Positions 1 through 9,326 of a DNA stretch of 64,000 nucleotides are shown in pieces (position 1 is the stretch's first letter; each line of letters begins with the position of its first letter). The notes below the pieces were generated by a model. That model worked only from the letters and a program-made list of their open reading frames with translations, was not told the DNA's origin and made no database searches. This DNA is from Helicobacter pylori (GTDB taxonomy: Bacteria > Campylobacterota > Campylobacteria > Campylobacterales > Helicobacteraceae), in the NCBI RefSeq assembly GCF_900120335.1, contig NZ_LT635477.1, positions 1,603,713 to 1,667,712 of the forward strand, read 5' to 3'. A program made the position numbers and the translations under genes.

Positions 1-297
1 TTCATCAAAGTAAAAAGACGCTAAAACATACTCTTTCTTTTTCATGTGCGCTTGCCCTAAGGCTAGCATCGCCTCTGGGACAAGGGGGGAGTTGATGTGT
101 TCGCTCTGTAAAGAAGAATAGTAATTGTCCGCTGTTTCTAAATTAGCAAAAAGGATTTCTCTCAAAATCCCTTGATACCAAAAAATCGCCGGTTTGTTGT
201 ATTCATCTTTTTTTTTCTTTTTATTCGCGCAACCGGTGCCTATCACAATCACCGCCATTATGATAAAAAGGAATGTCTTAAAATGTTTTAAACGCAT
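1..297 (-). CDS. bamD: BamD/ComL outer-membrane assembly lipoprotein (5' part only)
   Basis: Partial gene: the first 99 codons lie in the window and the rest runs off base 1. The ATG is at 297-295. The product opens with a short basic stretch, a hydrophobic signal segment and a Cys at about residue 23 in the context VIGTGCANKK. This is an acceptable but weak lipobox, with Gly instead of Leu at -3. A helical TPR-like stretch follows (LGQAHMKKKEYVLASFYFDE). The family, formerly called competence lipoprotein ComL, is the BamD subunit that helps BamA insert outer-membrane beta-barrels from the periplasmic side. The family call rests on the signal, the TPR pattern and the known H. pylori order comL-fliW-fabZ-lpxA-clpX. 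Confidence 0.8.
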   Translation of the reverse strand, partial: MRLKHFKTFLFIIMAVIVIGTGCANKKKKKDEYNKPAIFWYQGILREILFANLETADNYYSSLQSEHINSPLVPEAMLALGQAHMKKKEYVLASFYFDE

Positions 298-338
298 GCC
301 ATTTGTCTTATAAAATTAAATCTTTGAACCACTCATGG

Positions 339-482
339 TTATTTTTTCTTATTCTTAGCCCCACCCAATAGCGTAAGCACTATTTCTCCAATCATGCACA
401 CCGCGCCAAAAATGTGCCACCCACTACTATAATTAGATTTGCTAGGATTATTTTTCTTGATTTGTGGTTTTATTTTACTCAT
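339..482 (-). CDS. 47-aa single-pass membrane peptide, unknown function
   Basis: Small ORF starting MSKIKPQIKK and ending GGAKNKKK. A basic N-terminus is followed by one hydrophobic segment (about residues 22-41, HIFGAVCMIGEIVLTLLGG) and a Lys-rich tail. The ATG at 482-480 has a strong Shine-Dalgarno (AAGGAGT) about 7 bases upstream. A TATAAAAT-like -10 box lies about 20 bases further upstream, at about 500-508 on the minus strand. It sits between bamD and fliW and points the same way as bamD. SD, promoter-like box and clean membrane topology together argue that it is real. I do not recognise the family. Confidence 0.55.
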   Translation of the reverse strand: MSKIKPQIKKNNPSKSNYSSGWHIFGAVCMIGEIVLTLLGGAKNKKK

Positions 483-592
483 CTCTCACTCCTTAGTTAT
501 ATTTTATAATTATTCAGTTAAACTTTCATCGTTATTCAGTCATTGAATTATACCCAAAACTAGCAAAAATTGATTTTACCAAAATTGTTTGA

Positions 593-598
593 TATAAT
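593..598 (+). promoter_or_regulatory. -10 box (TATAAT) upstream of fliW
   Basis: Exact TATAAT in the context TTTGATATAATAC, with a predicted start near 605 and a leader of about 95 bases to the fliW ATG. H. pylori sigma-80 promoters usually show only this -10 element. Confidence 0.6.
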
Positions 599-699
599 AC
601 AGATTTTTAGTTTAGAAATCATTGAGCGCTGGTTTTAAGGCGGTCTTTTATTCTTTAAGGAGAAGATCTTGTGCTTTTTTAAAGGGAATGCAATCGCCT

Positions 700-1089
700 A
701 TGATTTTTGATGTGAAAGCGCCTATCTTAGGGTTTGAAACCATTCATAAAATGCACTTGCAAAAGATTGATGAAATCTTTTTGCGTTTGAACAGCGCAGA
801 AGATGATTCCGTGGTGTCTTTCACGCTGGTCAATCCCTTTGCTTTAAGAAAATACGAATTTGAAGTGCCTACCCCCTTAAAAATCCTTTTAGAATTAGAG
901 GGAGCCAAGAGCGTTCTAGTCGCTAATATCATGGTGGTTCAAACCCCTATTGAGCTTTCCACCGTGAATTATCTAGCCCCTTTAATTTTCAATTTGGACA
1001 AGCAGCTCATGGGGCAAGTGGTTTTGGATTCTAACAAATACCCGCACTACCATTTAAGAGAGAATATTCTAAGTCACACGCATGAATAA
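700..1089 (+). CDS. fliW: Flagellar assembly factor FliW (129 aa)
   Basis: FliW binds flagellin and antagonises the translational regulator CsrA, tuning flagellin synthesis to export. The protein has the compact all-beta FliW fold signature and ends with the family hallmark [10 protein letters not shown]. From memory H. pylori carries two FliW paralogues and this is the HP1377-type copy. The frame is open upstream to 622, and in-frame ATGs occur at 688 and 700. I chose 700 because it gives the family length (129 aa) beginning [10 protein letters not shown] and lies about 12 bases after AAAGGG, while the ATG at 688 abuts that SD. No flagellar gene is adjacent. Confidence 0.85.
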   Translation: MIFDVKAPILGFETIHKMHLQKIDEIFLRLNSAEDDSVVSFTLVNPFALRKYEFEVPTPLKILLELEGAKSVLVANIMVVQTPIELSTVNYLAPLIFNLDKQLMGQVVLDSNKYPHYHLRENILSHTHE

Positions 1090-1192
1090 TGTATGAATGA
1101 TGCATGAGTGGTGTTTGAATAAAGCGTTTCTTTAAGCTTATGACGCAATGCATCGGCGTTTTTGCAAATACAAGCGAGCGGTTTTCTTATGG

Positions 1193-1198
1193 TATAAT
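1193..1198 (+). promoter_or_regulatory. -10 box (TATAAT) upstream of fabZ operon
   Basis: TATAAT in CTTATGGTATAATAGCGG, extended by an upstream TATGG. It lies about 75 bases before the fabZ start and probably drives fabZ-lpxA-clpX. Confidence 0.65.
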
Positions 1199-1271
1199 AG
1201 CGGTTATTTTTATAGGATAACCAACGCTAAAAATGGCACTTTAATTGAATCCAAAACAAGGAGTTTATTTT

Positions 1272-1751
1272 ATGGAACAAAGCCATCAAAACTTACAATC
1301 TCAATTTTTTATAGAGCATATCTTACAGATTTTACCGCACCGCTATCCCATGCTCTTAGTGGATAGAATTATAGAGTTACAAGCCAATCAAAAAATTGTC
1401 GCTTATAAGAATATCACTTTTAATGAAGATGTGTTTAACGGGCATTTCCCTAATAAGCCCATTTTCCCGGGCGTTTTGATCGTAGAGGGCATGGCGCAAA
1501 GCGGAGGGTTTTTGGCTTTCACTAGCATGTGGGGGTTTGACCCTGAAATAGCCAAAACAAAAATCGTGTATTTCATGACGATTGATAAGGTTAAATTCCG
1601 CATTCCTGTAACCCCAGGCGACAGATTAGAATACCATTTAGAAGTCTTAAAGCATAAGGGCATGATCTGGCAAGTGGGCGGCACGGCTCAAGTGGATGGC
1701 AAAGTGGTCGCTGAAGCCGAATTAAAAGCCATGATCGCAGAGAGAGAATAA
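1272..1751 (+). CDS. fabZ: (3R)-hydroxyacyl-ACP dehydratase FabZ
   Basis: Cytosolic hot-dog fold dehydratase that removes water from beta-hydroxyacyl-ACP in type II fatty-acid synthesis. The catalytic pair is visible: His58 in NGHFPNKPIFPG and Glu72 in VEGMAQSGG. The substrate-tunnel motif LPHRYPMLLVDR is at residues 21-32. Length is 159 aa, as expected. The start at 1272 is chosen because AAGGAG lies 8 bases before this ATG; the frame is open to 1245. lpxA follows after 2 bases, the common pairing that balances fatty-acid and lipid A synthesis, since both enzymes draw on hydroxyacyl-ACP. Confidence 0.97.
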   Translation: MEQSHQNLQSQFFIEHILQILPHRYPMLLVDRIIELQANQKIVAYKNITFNEDVFNGHFPNKPIFPGVLIVEGMAQSGGFLAFTSMWGFDPEIAKTKIVYFMTIDKVKFRIPVTPGDRLEYHLEVLKHKGMIWQVGGTAQVDGKVVAEAELKAMIAERE

Positions 1752-1753
1752 AA

Positions 1754-2566
1754 ATGAGTAAAATTGCAAAAACAGCCATCATCTCTCCTAAGGCAGAGAT
1801 TGGCAAGGGCGTAGAGATTGGGGAATTTTGCGTTATTGGGGATCATATCAAGCTCAATGATGGCGTGAAACTCCATAACAATGTAACCTTACAAGGGCAT
1901 ACTTTCATCGGGAAAAACACCGAAATTTTTCCTTTTGCCGTGCTAGGCACACAGCCTCAAGATTTAAAATACAAGGGCGAATACAGCGAATTGATTGTTG
2001 GAGAAGACAACCTTATTCGTGAATTTTGCATGATAAATCCCGGCACTGAAGGGGGGATTCAAAAAACCCTTATTGGGGATAAAAACCTGCTCATGGCTTA
2101 CGTGCATGTCGCGCATGACTGCGTGATCGGTAATCATTGTATTTTGGCTAATGGCGTAACTTTAGCAGGGCATATTGAAATAGGCGATTATGTCAACATT
2201 GGCGGCCTTACCGCGATCCATCAGTTTGTGCGTATCGCTAAAGGGTGCATGATAGCCGGTAAGAGTGCTTTAGGCAAAGACGTGCCGCCTTATTGCACCG
2301 TGGAGGGCAATCGTGCTTTTATTAGGGGGTTAAACCGCCACCGGATGCGCCAATTATTAGAGAGTAAGGATATTGATTTTATTCATGCGCTTTATAAGAG
2401 GTTGTTCCGCCCTATCCCCTCTTTAAGAGAGAGCGCTAAATTAGAGTTAGAAGAGCATGTCAATAACCCTTTTGTGAAAGAGATTTGCTCTTTTATTTTA
2501 GAGAGTTCTAGGGGCGTGGCGTATAAGTCAAGCGAATATTCTAGCGAAGAAAAACAAGAGGAATAA
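1754..2566 (+). CDS. lpxA: UDP-N-acetylglucosamine acyltransferase LpxA
   Basis: First step of lipid A synthesis: transfer of a 3-hydroxyacyl chain from ACP to UDP-GlcNAc. The N-terminal two thirds are left-handed beta-helix hexapeptide repeats (for example [17 protein letters not shown]). The catalytic region [10 protein letters not shown] places the general-base His at about residue 121, matching His125 of the E. coli enzyme. The C-terminal third is the helical region with [10 protein letters not shown]. At 270 aa it is slightly longer than E. coli LpxA. It starts 2 bases after the fabZ stop and is followed 1 base later by clpX. Confidence 0.97.
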   Translation: MSKIAKTAIISPKAEIGKGVEIGEFCVIGDHIKLNDGVKLHNNVTLQGHTFIGKNTEIFPFAVLGTQPQDLKYKGEYSELIVGEDNLIREFCMINPGTEGGIQKTLIGDKNLLMAYVHVAHDCVIGNHCILANGVTLAGHIEIGDYVNIGGLTAIHQFVRIAKGCMIAGKSALGKDVPPYCTVEGNRAFIRGLNRHRMRQLLESKDIDFIHALYKRLFRPIPSLRESAKLELEEHVNNPFVKEICSFILESSRGVAYKSSEYSSEEKQEE

Positions 2567-2567
2567 C

Positions 2568-3926
2568 ATGAACGAAACGCTTTATTGCAGTTTTTGCAAA
2601 AAACCAGAATCCAGAGATCCCAAAAAACGCCGTATTATTTTTGCGAGCAATCTCAATAAAGATGTGTGCGTGTGCGAATATTGTATAGATGTGATGCATG
2701 GGGAATTGCACAAATACGACAGCAAATACGACAGAATGGATTCTTTATTAGCGCTCAAAAGAGATCGATTGAGGCGAATGGAATCTAGTGCCTATGAAGA
2801 AGAGTTTTTGCTCTCTCGCATTCCAGCCCCTAAAGAGCTTAAGGCGGTTTTAGACAATTATGTGATAGGGCAAGAGCAGGCTAAAAAGGTTTTTTCCGTA
2901 GCCGTGTATAACCATTACAAGCGCTTATCTTTTAAAGAAAAACTCAAAAAACAAGACAACCAAGACAGCGATTTAGAGTTAGAGCATTTAGAAGAAGTGG
3001 AGTTGAGCAAGTCCAATATTTTACTGATCGGCCCTACAGGTTCAGGCAAGACTTTAATGGCGCAAACTCTCGCCAAGCATTTGGATATTCCTATCGCCAT
3101 TAGCGATGCGACTAGCTTGACTGAGGCGGGTTATGTGGGCGAAGACGTGGAAAATATCCTCACAAGATTGTTGCAAGCGAGCGATTGGAATGTCCAAAAA
3201 GCCCAAAAAGGCATTGTGTTTATTGATGAGATTGATAAAATCAGCCGTTTGTCAGAAAACCGCTCCATCACTAGAGACGTTTCTGGCGAGGGCGTTCAGC
3301 AAGCGTTGTTGAAAATCGTTGAAGGCTCTTTGGTGAATATCCCCCCCAAAGGCGGCAGAAAACACCCTGAGGGCAATTTCATTCAAATTGACACGAGCGA
3401 TATTTTATTTATTTGCGCCGGGGCGTTTGACGGGTTAGCTGAAATCATTAAAAAACGCACCACGCAAAATGTGTTGGGTTTCACTCAAGAAAAGATGAGC
3501 AAAAAAGAGCAAGAAGCGATCCTGCATTTAGTCCAAACCCATGACTTAGTAACTTATGGGCTTATCCCTGAGCTTATTGGCCGTTTGCCGGTTTTAAGCA
3601 CGCTAGATAGCATCAGTTTAGAAGCGATGGTGGATATTTTACAAAAACCTAAAAACGCCCTAATCAAGCAATACCAGCAACTTTTCAAAATGGATGAAGT
3701 GGATTTGATTTTTGAAGAAGAAGCCATTAAAGAAATCGCTCAACTCGCTTTAGAGCGAAAAACGGGGGCCAGGGGCTTAAGGGCGATCATTGAAGATTTT
3801 TGTTTGGATATTATGTTTGATTTACCCAAGCTTAAGGGATCAGAAGTGCGTATCACTAAAGATTGTGTTTTGAAACAAGCTGAACCTTTGATCATCGCTA
3901 AAACGCATTCTAAAATCTTTCCTTAA
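2568..3926 (+). CDS. clpX: ClpX, ATP-dependent unfoldase of the ClpXP protease
   Basis: AAA+ hexamer that recognises, unfolds and threads substrates into ClpP. An N-terminal zinc-binding domain carries Cys7-x2-Cys10 and Cys36-x2-Cys39. Walker A is GPTGSGKT (155-162). The pore loop reads GYVGEDVE, Walker B VFIDEIDK, the RKH pore motif GGRKHPEG, and sensor 2 GARGLRAI. The ClpP-docking loop reads LGF rather than IGF. Length is 452 aa. It has its own ATG one base after the lpxA stop, so it is probably co-transcribed with the lipid A genes. clpP is not in the window. A C7 run at about 3342-3348 encodes Pro-Pro and is unlikely to be a switch. Confidence 0.97.
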   Translation: MNETLYCSFCKKPESRDPKKRRIIFASNLNKDVCVCEYCIDVMHGELHKYDSKYDRMDSLLALKRDRLRRMESSAYEEEFLLSRIPAPKELKAVLDNYVIGQEQAKKVFSVAVYNHYKRLSFKEKLKKQDNQDSDLELEHLEEVELSKSNILLIGPTGSGKTLMAQTLAKHLDIPIAISDATSLTEAGYVGEDVENILTRLLQASDWNVQKAQKGIVFIDEIDKISRLSENRSITRDVSGEGVQQALLKIVEGSLVNIPPKGGRKHPEGNFIQIDTSDILFICAGAFDGLAEIIKKRTTQNVLGFTQEKMSKKEQEAILHLVQTHDLVTYGLIPELIGRLPVLSTLDSISLEAMVDILQKPKNALIKQYQQLFKMDEVDLIFEEEAIKEIAQLALERKTGARGLRAIIEDFCLDIMFDLPKLKGSEVRITKDCVLKQAEPLIIAKTHSKIFP

Positions 3927-3978
3927 GGAATACGCTTATCAATTCAATTCAATTTAATAACAAAGGATCACAAAGGGC

Positions 3979-5022
3979 ATGATTTTTAGCAAATTAATCG
4001 GTTTGTTTTCGCATGATATTGCCATAGATTTAGGCACGGCTAACACGATCGTGTTGGTCAAAGGGCAGGGCATTATTATCAATGAGCCTTCTATTGTGGC
4101 GGTGCGCATGGGGTTGTTTGATTCTAAAGCTTATGATATTTTGGCAGTGGGGAGCGAGGCTAAGGAAATGCTAGGCAAAACCCCTAACAGCATCAGAGCG
4201 ATTCGCCCCATGAAAGATGGCGTGATCGCCGATTATGACATTACCGCTAAAATGATCCGCTACTTTATTGAAAAAGCGCACAAACGAAAAACATGGATCC
4301 GACCGCGCATCATGGTGTGCGTGCCTTATGGGCTGACAAGCGTGGAAAGGAATGCGGTTAAAGAGAGCGCTTTGAGCGCTGGGGCTAGAGAAGTCTTTTT
4401 GATTGAAGAGCCTATGGCAGCCGCGATCGGGGCAGGCTTGCCAGTGAAAGAGCCGCAAGGGAGTTTGATCGTGGATATTGGCGGTGGCACGACTGAAATT
4501 GGCGTGATCAGCCTTGGGGGGTTAGTCATTTCTAAAAGCATTAGAGTGGCTGGGGATAAATTGGATCAAAGCATCGTGGAATACATCCGCAAGAAATTCA
4601 ATTTGTTGATAGGGGAGCGCACCGGCGAAGAGATTAAGATTGAAATCGGTTGCGCGATCAAATTGGATCCGCCACTCACTATGGAAGTGTCAGGGAGGGA
4701 TCAAGTGAGCGGGCTATTGCACACGATTGAATTGAGCTCTGATGATGTGTTTGAAGCCATTAAAGATCAGGTGAGGGAAATCTCTAGCGCTTTAAGGAGC
4801 GTGCTTGAAGAGGTGAAGCCGGATTTAGCGAAAGACATTGTGCAAAATGGCGTGGTGCTTACCGGCGGTGGGGCTTTGATTAAGGGCTTAGACAAGTATT
4901 TGAGCGATATGGTTAAACTCCCTGTGTATGTGGGCGATGAGCCTTTATTGGCGGTAGCCAAAGGCACAGGGGAAGCCATACAAGATTTGGATTTACTCAG
5001 CCGTGTGGGTTTTAGTGAATAA
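3979..5022 (+). CDS. mreB: Actin-like cell-shape protein MreB
   Basis: Membrane-associated actin homologue that organises cell-wall synthesis. The start MIFSKLIGLFSHDIAIDLGTANT combines an amphipathic N-terminal helix with the phosphate-1 loop DLGTANT. Phosphate-2 is IVDIGGGTTEIGV (about residues 160-172) and the adenosine motif is VVLTGGGALIKG near residue 295. Length is 347 aa, standard for the family. mreC follows 3 bases later, giving the usual mreBC pair. No mreD follows; a candidate is noted at 47710-48153. In H. pylori MreB is dispensable for helical shape, which depends largely on the Csd/CcmA proteins also encoded in this window. Confidence 0.97.
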   Translation: MIFSKLIGLFSHDIAIDLGTANTIVLVKGQGIIINEPSIVAVRMGLFDSKAYDILAVGSEAKEMLGKTPNSIRAIRPMKDGVIADYDITAKMIRYFIEKAHKRKTWIRPRIMVCVPYGLTSVERNAVKESALSAGAREVFLIEEPMAAAIGAGLPVKEPQGSLIVDIGGGTTEIGVISLGGLVISKSIRVAGDKLDQSIVEYIRKKFNLLIGERTGEEIKIEIGCAIKLDPPLTMEVSGRDQVSGLLHTIELSSDDVFEAIKDQVREISSALRSVLEEVKPDLAKDIVQNGVVLTGGGALIKGLDKYLSDMVKLPVYVGDEPLLAVAKGTGEAIQDLDLLSRVGFSE

Positions 5023-5025
5023 TGC

Positions 5026-5772
5026 ATGCGTTTTTATTTTAAATTCCTTTGGCTTTTAGGGATTTTTCTTATTTTTTATTTTTTAGACATTAAAGGCAGC
5101 TCTTCTTATATCAGCGACCGGATTAAAAACGCCTTGATGAGCGCAAAAAACAGCTTACTGGACAACGTTCAAGCGTATTTTTTTCAAGCCCAAAACATTA
5201 AGGAGTTTCAAAAAGAACGCTTGATTTTAGAAACTTTAAAACTAGAAAACGCTGATTTGAAAGAGCGTTTGAATAGTATTTATCCTTTAGAAAATCCAAA
5301 AATGACTTATACCCCCACTTTCATGACTTCATTCATCAGTTTAGAAGACACGCGCAGCGTTTCTCTTAAACCTATTACGAATTTAGAAGAAAACAAGATT
5401 TATGGCCTTGTTTCTCACAACCAAGCCATAGGCATTGCCGTGCTAGAAAAAGGGCGCTTGAACGGGTTTTTGAACGCTCACAAGCGGTGCGCTTATAGCG
5501 TGATGGTAGGCCAAAATCAAGTCTTAGGCTTTATAGGGACTAATTTCAAGCAAGAATTAATCGTGGATTTCATTGTCCCAAGCGCTGAAATCAACATAGG
5601 CGATCAGGTGCTAACGAGCGGGTTAGACGGGATTTTTGGAGCGGGGGTGTTTGTGGGCGAAGTTTCAAGCGTTGAAGATCATTACACTTATAAAAGCGCG
5701 GTGTTGAAAAACGCTTTTTTAAGCGAAGCCAAACTTTTAAGGCATGTGTTTTTAAGCGGTGTGAAAAACTAG
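5026..5772 (+). CDS. mreC: Cell-shape protein MreC
   Basis: Inner-membrane protein that links MreB to the periplasmic wall-elongation enzymes. One transmembrane segment lies near residues 6-21 (LWLLGIFLIFYFLDI). A coiled-coil stretch follows at about 50-85, then the paired beta-barrel domain (IVDFIVPSAEINIGDQVLTSGLDG near the C-terminus). At 248 aa it is shorter than E. coli MreC but typical for Campylobacterota. The ATG is 3 bases after the mreB stop. The gene converges on the restriction genes that start the decayed zone. Confidence 0.93.
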   Translation: MRFYFKFLWLLGIFLIFYFLDIKGSSSYISDRIKNALMSAKNSLLDNVQAYFFQAQNIKEFQKERLILETLKLENADLKERLNSIYPLENPKMTYTPTFMTSFISLEDTRSVSLKPITNLEENKIYGLVSHNQAIGIAVLEKGRLNGFLNAHKRCAYSVMVGQNQVLGFIGTNFKQELIVDFIVPSAEINIGDQVLTSGLDGIFGAGVFVGEVSSVEDHYTYKSAVLKNAFLSEAKLLRHVFLSGVKN

Positions 5773-5802
5773 CGCTCTATTCAAGGCTATTCAAACGCGT
5801 TT

Positions 5803-7818
5803 TTAGCCCCTTTCAATGAAATCAGACCAATCCTTTAAATCCAGAAAAAAATATTCTAGTTTCCCTTTTTCAATCCAAAAATCCCTATAACCCTCCCCCA
5901 CATCATCCTTATCCCCATAAAATTTTAAAACCACTTTGATTTTGAGATTGGGATCGTTTTTAGGGTTAAAAACCTTATCTTTAAAAAGTTCATACGCATC
6001 TGCCTTATGTTCGTAATCAGTGTGTTTGCTCCCTTTAGGATCAATGAAGCAAATGATCTGCGTGCTGCCTTTTTGCAGCCAAAAGATAAAATCAGGGAAA
6101 AAGCGCCTTTCTGTAGCGTTGTCTATATAAGGGATAAACAAATGGTCTAAATGCTCATCAATCTTGCTGAACGCCCAAAAATCATAGTTTTCTTGCAACA
6201 TTTCTGTAATCTTTAACAACTCTTCTAAAAAATCGCTCTCGCTCTTTACTTTAACCACATGCTTAAGCCAATCGCAGTTTTTGGCTTTAATTAAAGGGGT
6301 GTAGTAATGTTCTTTGAGCTTTAACAGCTCTGCATCATCAACTTTGAACGTTTTGTCTTGTTTGTGTTTGTCTATATTATCAATGTCGATCTCGCCTTGC
6401 GCGATTTTTTTTCTTAAAGTTTCTTTATCCAAAGGCGCATACTCTTTCACTTCTTGGATGGTTTTCATTAATGCTTCTTTTTTACTCGCCTTAACTTGAA
6501 TCCTTTTAAAATGCACGATTTTCTCATTATCTAGGGCGTTAAACTCGTCTTTAGGCACTTTTTGATTGGGGTATAGCTTGCCTTTAATTTCAGAGATCAT
6601 GTAATCTAAATCTTTATAATGCCAGGTTGATACCTTTTTAAAATGCGCTGTTTGTATCAAATCTTTTAACAGCGCATAATCTTTAGGGTCATAAATTTCA
6701 TGCTTTAAAATAAAATGCTTTTCACTCATTAAATGAAAATACTCTTTTAAATCCTTAAAATTTTTTTCGCTCATTTTAAACGAAGCGCTTGGAGAAATTT
6801 TAAGAGCGTTGGTTTGTTCTTTTCGGTAGCAAGGCACGAATAAGGCGTGTTTTATGGGCGTTTTTTCTAATTTGATTTCATGCCAAGAGCCTCTATTCTC
6901 ACCCCCATTTTCACTCTCTTTTTGGAACTTTAAAATCGCTTCAAGGCTTGCATGGTTGGTGGGTACCACAAAAAGCGTTTCCAGCATTGCAGCGTTTGGT
7001 TTCAACTTTTCTTTAATGGCTTCATCTATGTCTAAATACGCTAACCTTTGGCGTTGGTTTTTGACGCTTTCAATCCTTACGCCCCTGCCAAAAGATTGTT
7101 TCACCAATTTTTTAGCGTCATCATCAAGCCCTATATTTAAAAATAAAATCACGCTAGGCCTTGTGCTATCCCACCCAGTGTCAAAAGCGCGAGACCCCAC
7201 TAAAATATTGATACTGCTCTTATCGATCTGGCTGAAATAGCTCTCTTCTTTAAAGCTCAAATTCTTACTCACCACCTTCACGCTCTTTAATTTTTCACGG
7301 ATCCATTCTGTAATATCGCCTATTCTAATCAGGCAAAAGACTTTATCGCTCGTGTTGAGCTTGAAAGCGATTTCTTGGTTGTTTTTAGGGTTAATGATCA
7401 CTTCAATATACCCGTTACTGGCATAAAAAACCTCTTCTTTTAAGCGTTTAAAATCTATATCGTTTAAACTTTCTTTAAAGACCTCAATTTTATATTCTTT
7501 ATCTTTATCTTTGCCATCGCTAAAAAGGAATTCCGGCTCCTTTAATTCCTCTAATAAATCTTCTTTGGCTTTTAAAAAATCGCTCTCATCGTCATTTTCA
7601 ATCACGCGCGCTAAAGTTTTAAAAAAGATTTCCGCATCGCTGTTTTCCACGTTCACAGAATGCGTGAACACGAGCATTAAAGGGTCATGAAAATAGCCTT
7701 CTGTTTTATAGCGTTTTTGCATGCCTAAAAGCAATAACGCTTTTAAAAGCGCGATTTCTTTTTCCTTGTCGTTTAAATCTTTCAATTCCTTAAAAGCGCT
7801 TAAATTGTTTTTCTTCAA
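5803..7818 (-). pseudogene. Type III restriction subunit Res, C-terminal fragment
   Basis: Carries helicase motifs V-VI (VGSRAFDTGWDST and QSFGRGVRIES, about residues 205-255). It also carries the C-terminal endonuclease signature FFPDFIFW then FIDPKG, the PD-x-D-x-K core of type III Res. The frame opens with TTG at 7818-7816 in the middle of a domain, so this is a continuation, not an independent gene. The preceding N-terminal fragment ends in a frameshift inside the helicase core (TTGA overlap at 7815-7818). The stretch normally lying between Walker A and motif V, including the DEAD/DEAH box, is missing. The intact type III enzyme needs ATP-driven translocation, so this fragment should not restrict DNA. 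Confidence 0.85.
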
Positions 7819-8270
7819 TAAAACAGACTCTTTGCCATAGCCACGCTTAAAAGCTCTACCAGTTTGATAATGACGATCGTTTTACCGCTCCCTGTGGCCA
7901 TGTAAAAGGCTAGGCGGTTGATAAAATTTTCAAACTTCACGCAACCATTTTCTACTTTAAAATGGCTCTTTAACAAATGATTCAGTTTCTTTTTAGCGAA
8001 ATCGCAATTAGCGAATGAATAATGCTTTTGATAAAATGCGTAAAATTCTTTTTTATTTTCTTTGAAATCCCTAAAATAAGCGACAAGCATTCTAAAAGCG
8101 TTGATCAAAGCTTGCTGTTGGTAATCTAAAAGCTCTTTATTACTATCAAAGCTTTTAAAGTCCAGCATTTCTAACGGATCGTTAATCTCGTTAGCGTTCA
8201 ATTCCTCTTCAGTGAGTTTTTGAGCGACAAAAATTTCATTATTCCTTACTTCTTGTTTTTTCTTTGCCAT
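7815..8270 (-). pseudogene. Type III restriction subunit Res, N-terminal fragment
   Basis: Start of the res gene with its native ATG at 8270 and SD AAGGAAG, 9 bases downstream of mod. It encodes 151 aa: a helical lead-in, then Walker A at FYMATGSGKTIVIIKL (about residues 124-139). It then runs out of frame after MAKSLFY and stops. The next frame resumes at KKNNLSAF of the C-terminal fragment. Family Res proteins have several hundred residues between these points (motifs Ia, II, III), so the break is a deletion plus frameshift rather than a point slip. The orientation and mod-res order are those of a type III operon. Confidence 0.85.
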
Positions 8271-8279
8271 TATTCTTCC

Positions 8280-9326
8280 TTACCAAATGAGCGCTTCTTT
8301 TAAGGCTTTTAAAATCCCCACTTCTTTATCATTCCCTTTAAACTTCACCACTTTTTCATTGAAAAACTCCACTCCAACGCCGTGTAAATTTTCCAAAGTC
8401 TCTTTAATATCCACGCCCATTTTTTCTAGCGCTTCTATATTGAGCGTGTAAGAATGTTCTTTGCGCTCCACTAAATCGCTGTATTGTTCATCATAAGCTA
8501 GGGGTTTGTCGTTGTCTTCATACTTGATTTTTCTTAAAATCTCTTCATAGCTTTCCAATTCATAAACTTTGACTACCCCACCTCCATTAAATTCTTTAAG
8601 CGTGCCGCTTTTAAAACCGCCTATAACCTTTTTAAGGCGAGGCAAAATCACGCGCTCAAAATGCTCCCCCATTTCAACACCGATATACTTCCTTTTCAAC
8701 TTGTGCGCCACCGCGCAAGTCGTCCCGCTCCCAGCGAAAAAATCGCACACGAGGTCGTTTTCTTTTGTGGAAATCTCTAAAATGCGTTGGAGTAGGGCTT
8801 CGGGTTTGGGGGTGTCAAAAAGGGCTTGCCCTTCAAAAATCTCTTTAATTTCTCGCATGGCGTCTTGGGTGTGTCCTACTTCTTGATAAGTCCATAGGCT
8901 CATGGGGGTTACGCCTTGCTTGACTTCACTCAAAAAGCGTTTATAGCGTGGCACACCATTACCGCTTGTAGGAAAAGATATGCGATTGTCAGCGATCAAT
9001 TCTTGTAATTTTTCTTGCGAATAAACCCAAGAGCGACCATGCGGAGGGTATATTTCTTGCTTGGTGTAGGGGTTAAAAATAGGGTAAATATTACGCTCAA
9101 CAGCCGGTCCAACTGACAAATCGGAGGATTTCCACACGCCCCTTTCATCGTTATCTAAATTTTTATAGCGTGCATTCATCTCGCTTGTGCGTTCAAGGGT
9201 AAAATCATGCAAGTTTTCAATGTTTTTTGCATAAGTTAAAATATAGTCATGGTTGTTGGAAAAATGTTTTTTTAAATTAATAGGCGAGTAGGAGCGTTGC
9301 CAAACCACATTCGCTACAAAGTTATC
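8280..9326 (-). pseudogene. mod: Type III DNA methyltransferase Mod, C-terminal part (out of phase)
   Basis: Continuation of the mod gene in a different frame after the G9 tract. It begins in meaning at DNFVANVVWQRS and carries the target-recognition region. The SAM-binding motif I DLVCDFFAGSGTTCAVAHKL follows near 8720-8780. Motif IV precedes motif I, the beta-class order of type III Mod proteins. About 348 residues. It is readable only when the tract holds 8 (or 11) G residues. In the sequence given it is separated from the N-terminal part by a stop, so the methyltransferase is OFF in this clone but likely reversible. Confidence 0.85.

Noticed and set aside
8569..8886. Long plus-strand open frames opposite mod, res and leuS
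   Set aside because: Low-complexity Ser/Leu/Ala-rich translations typical of antisense shadows; no SD or domain.
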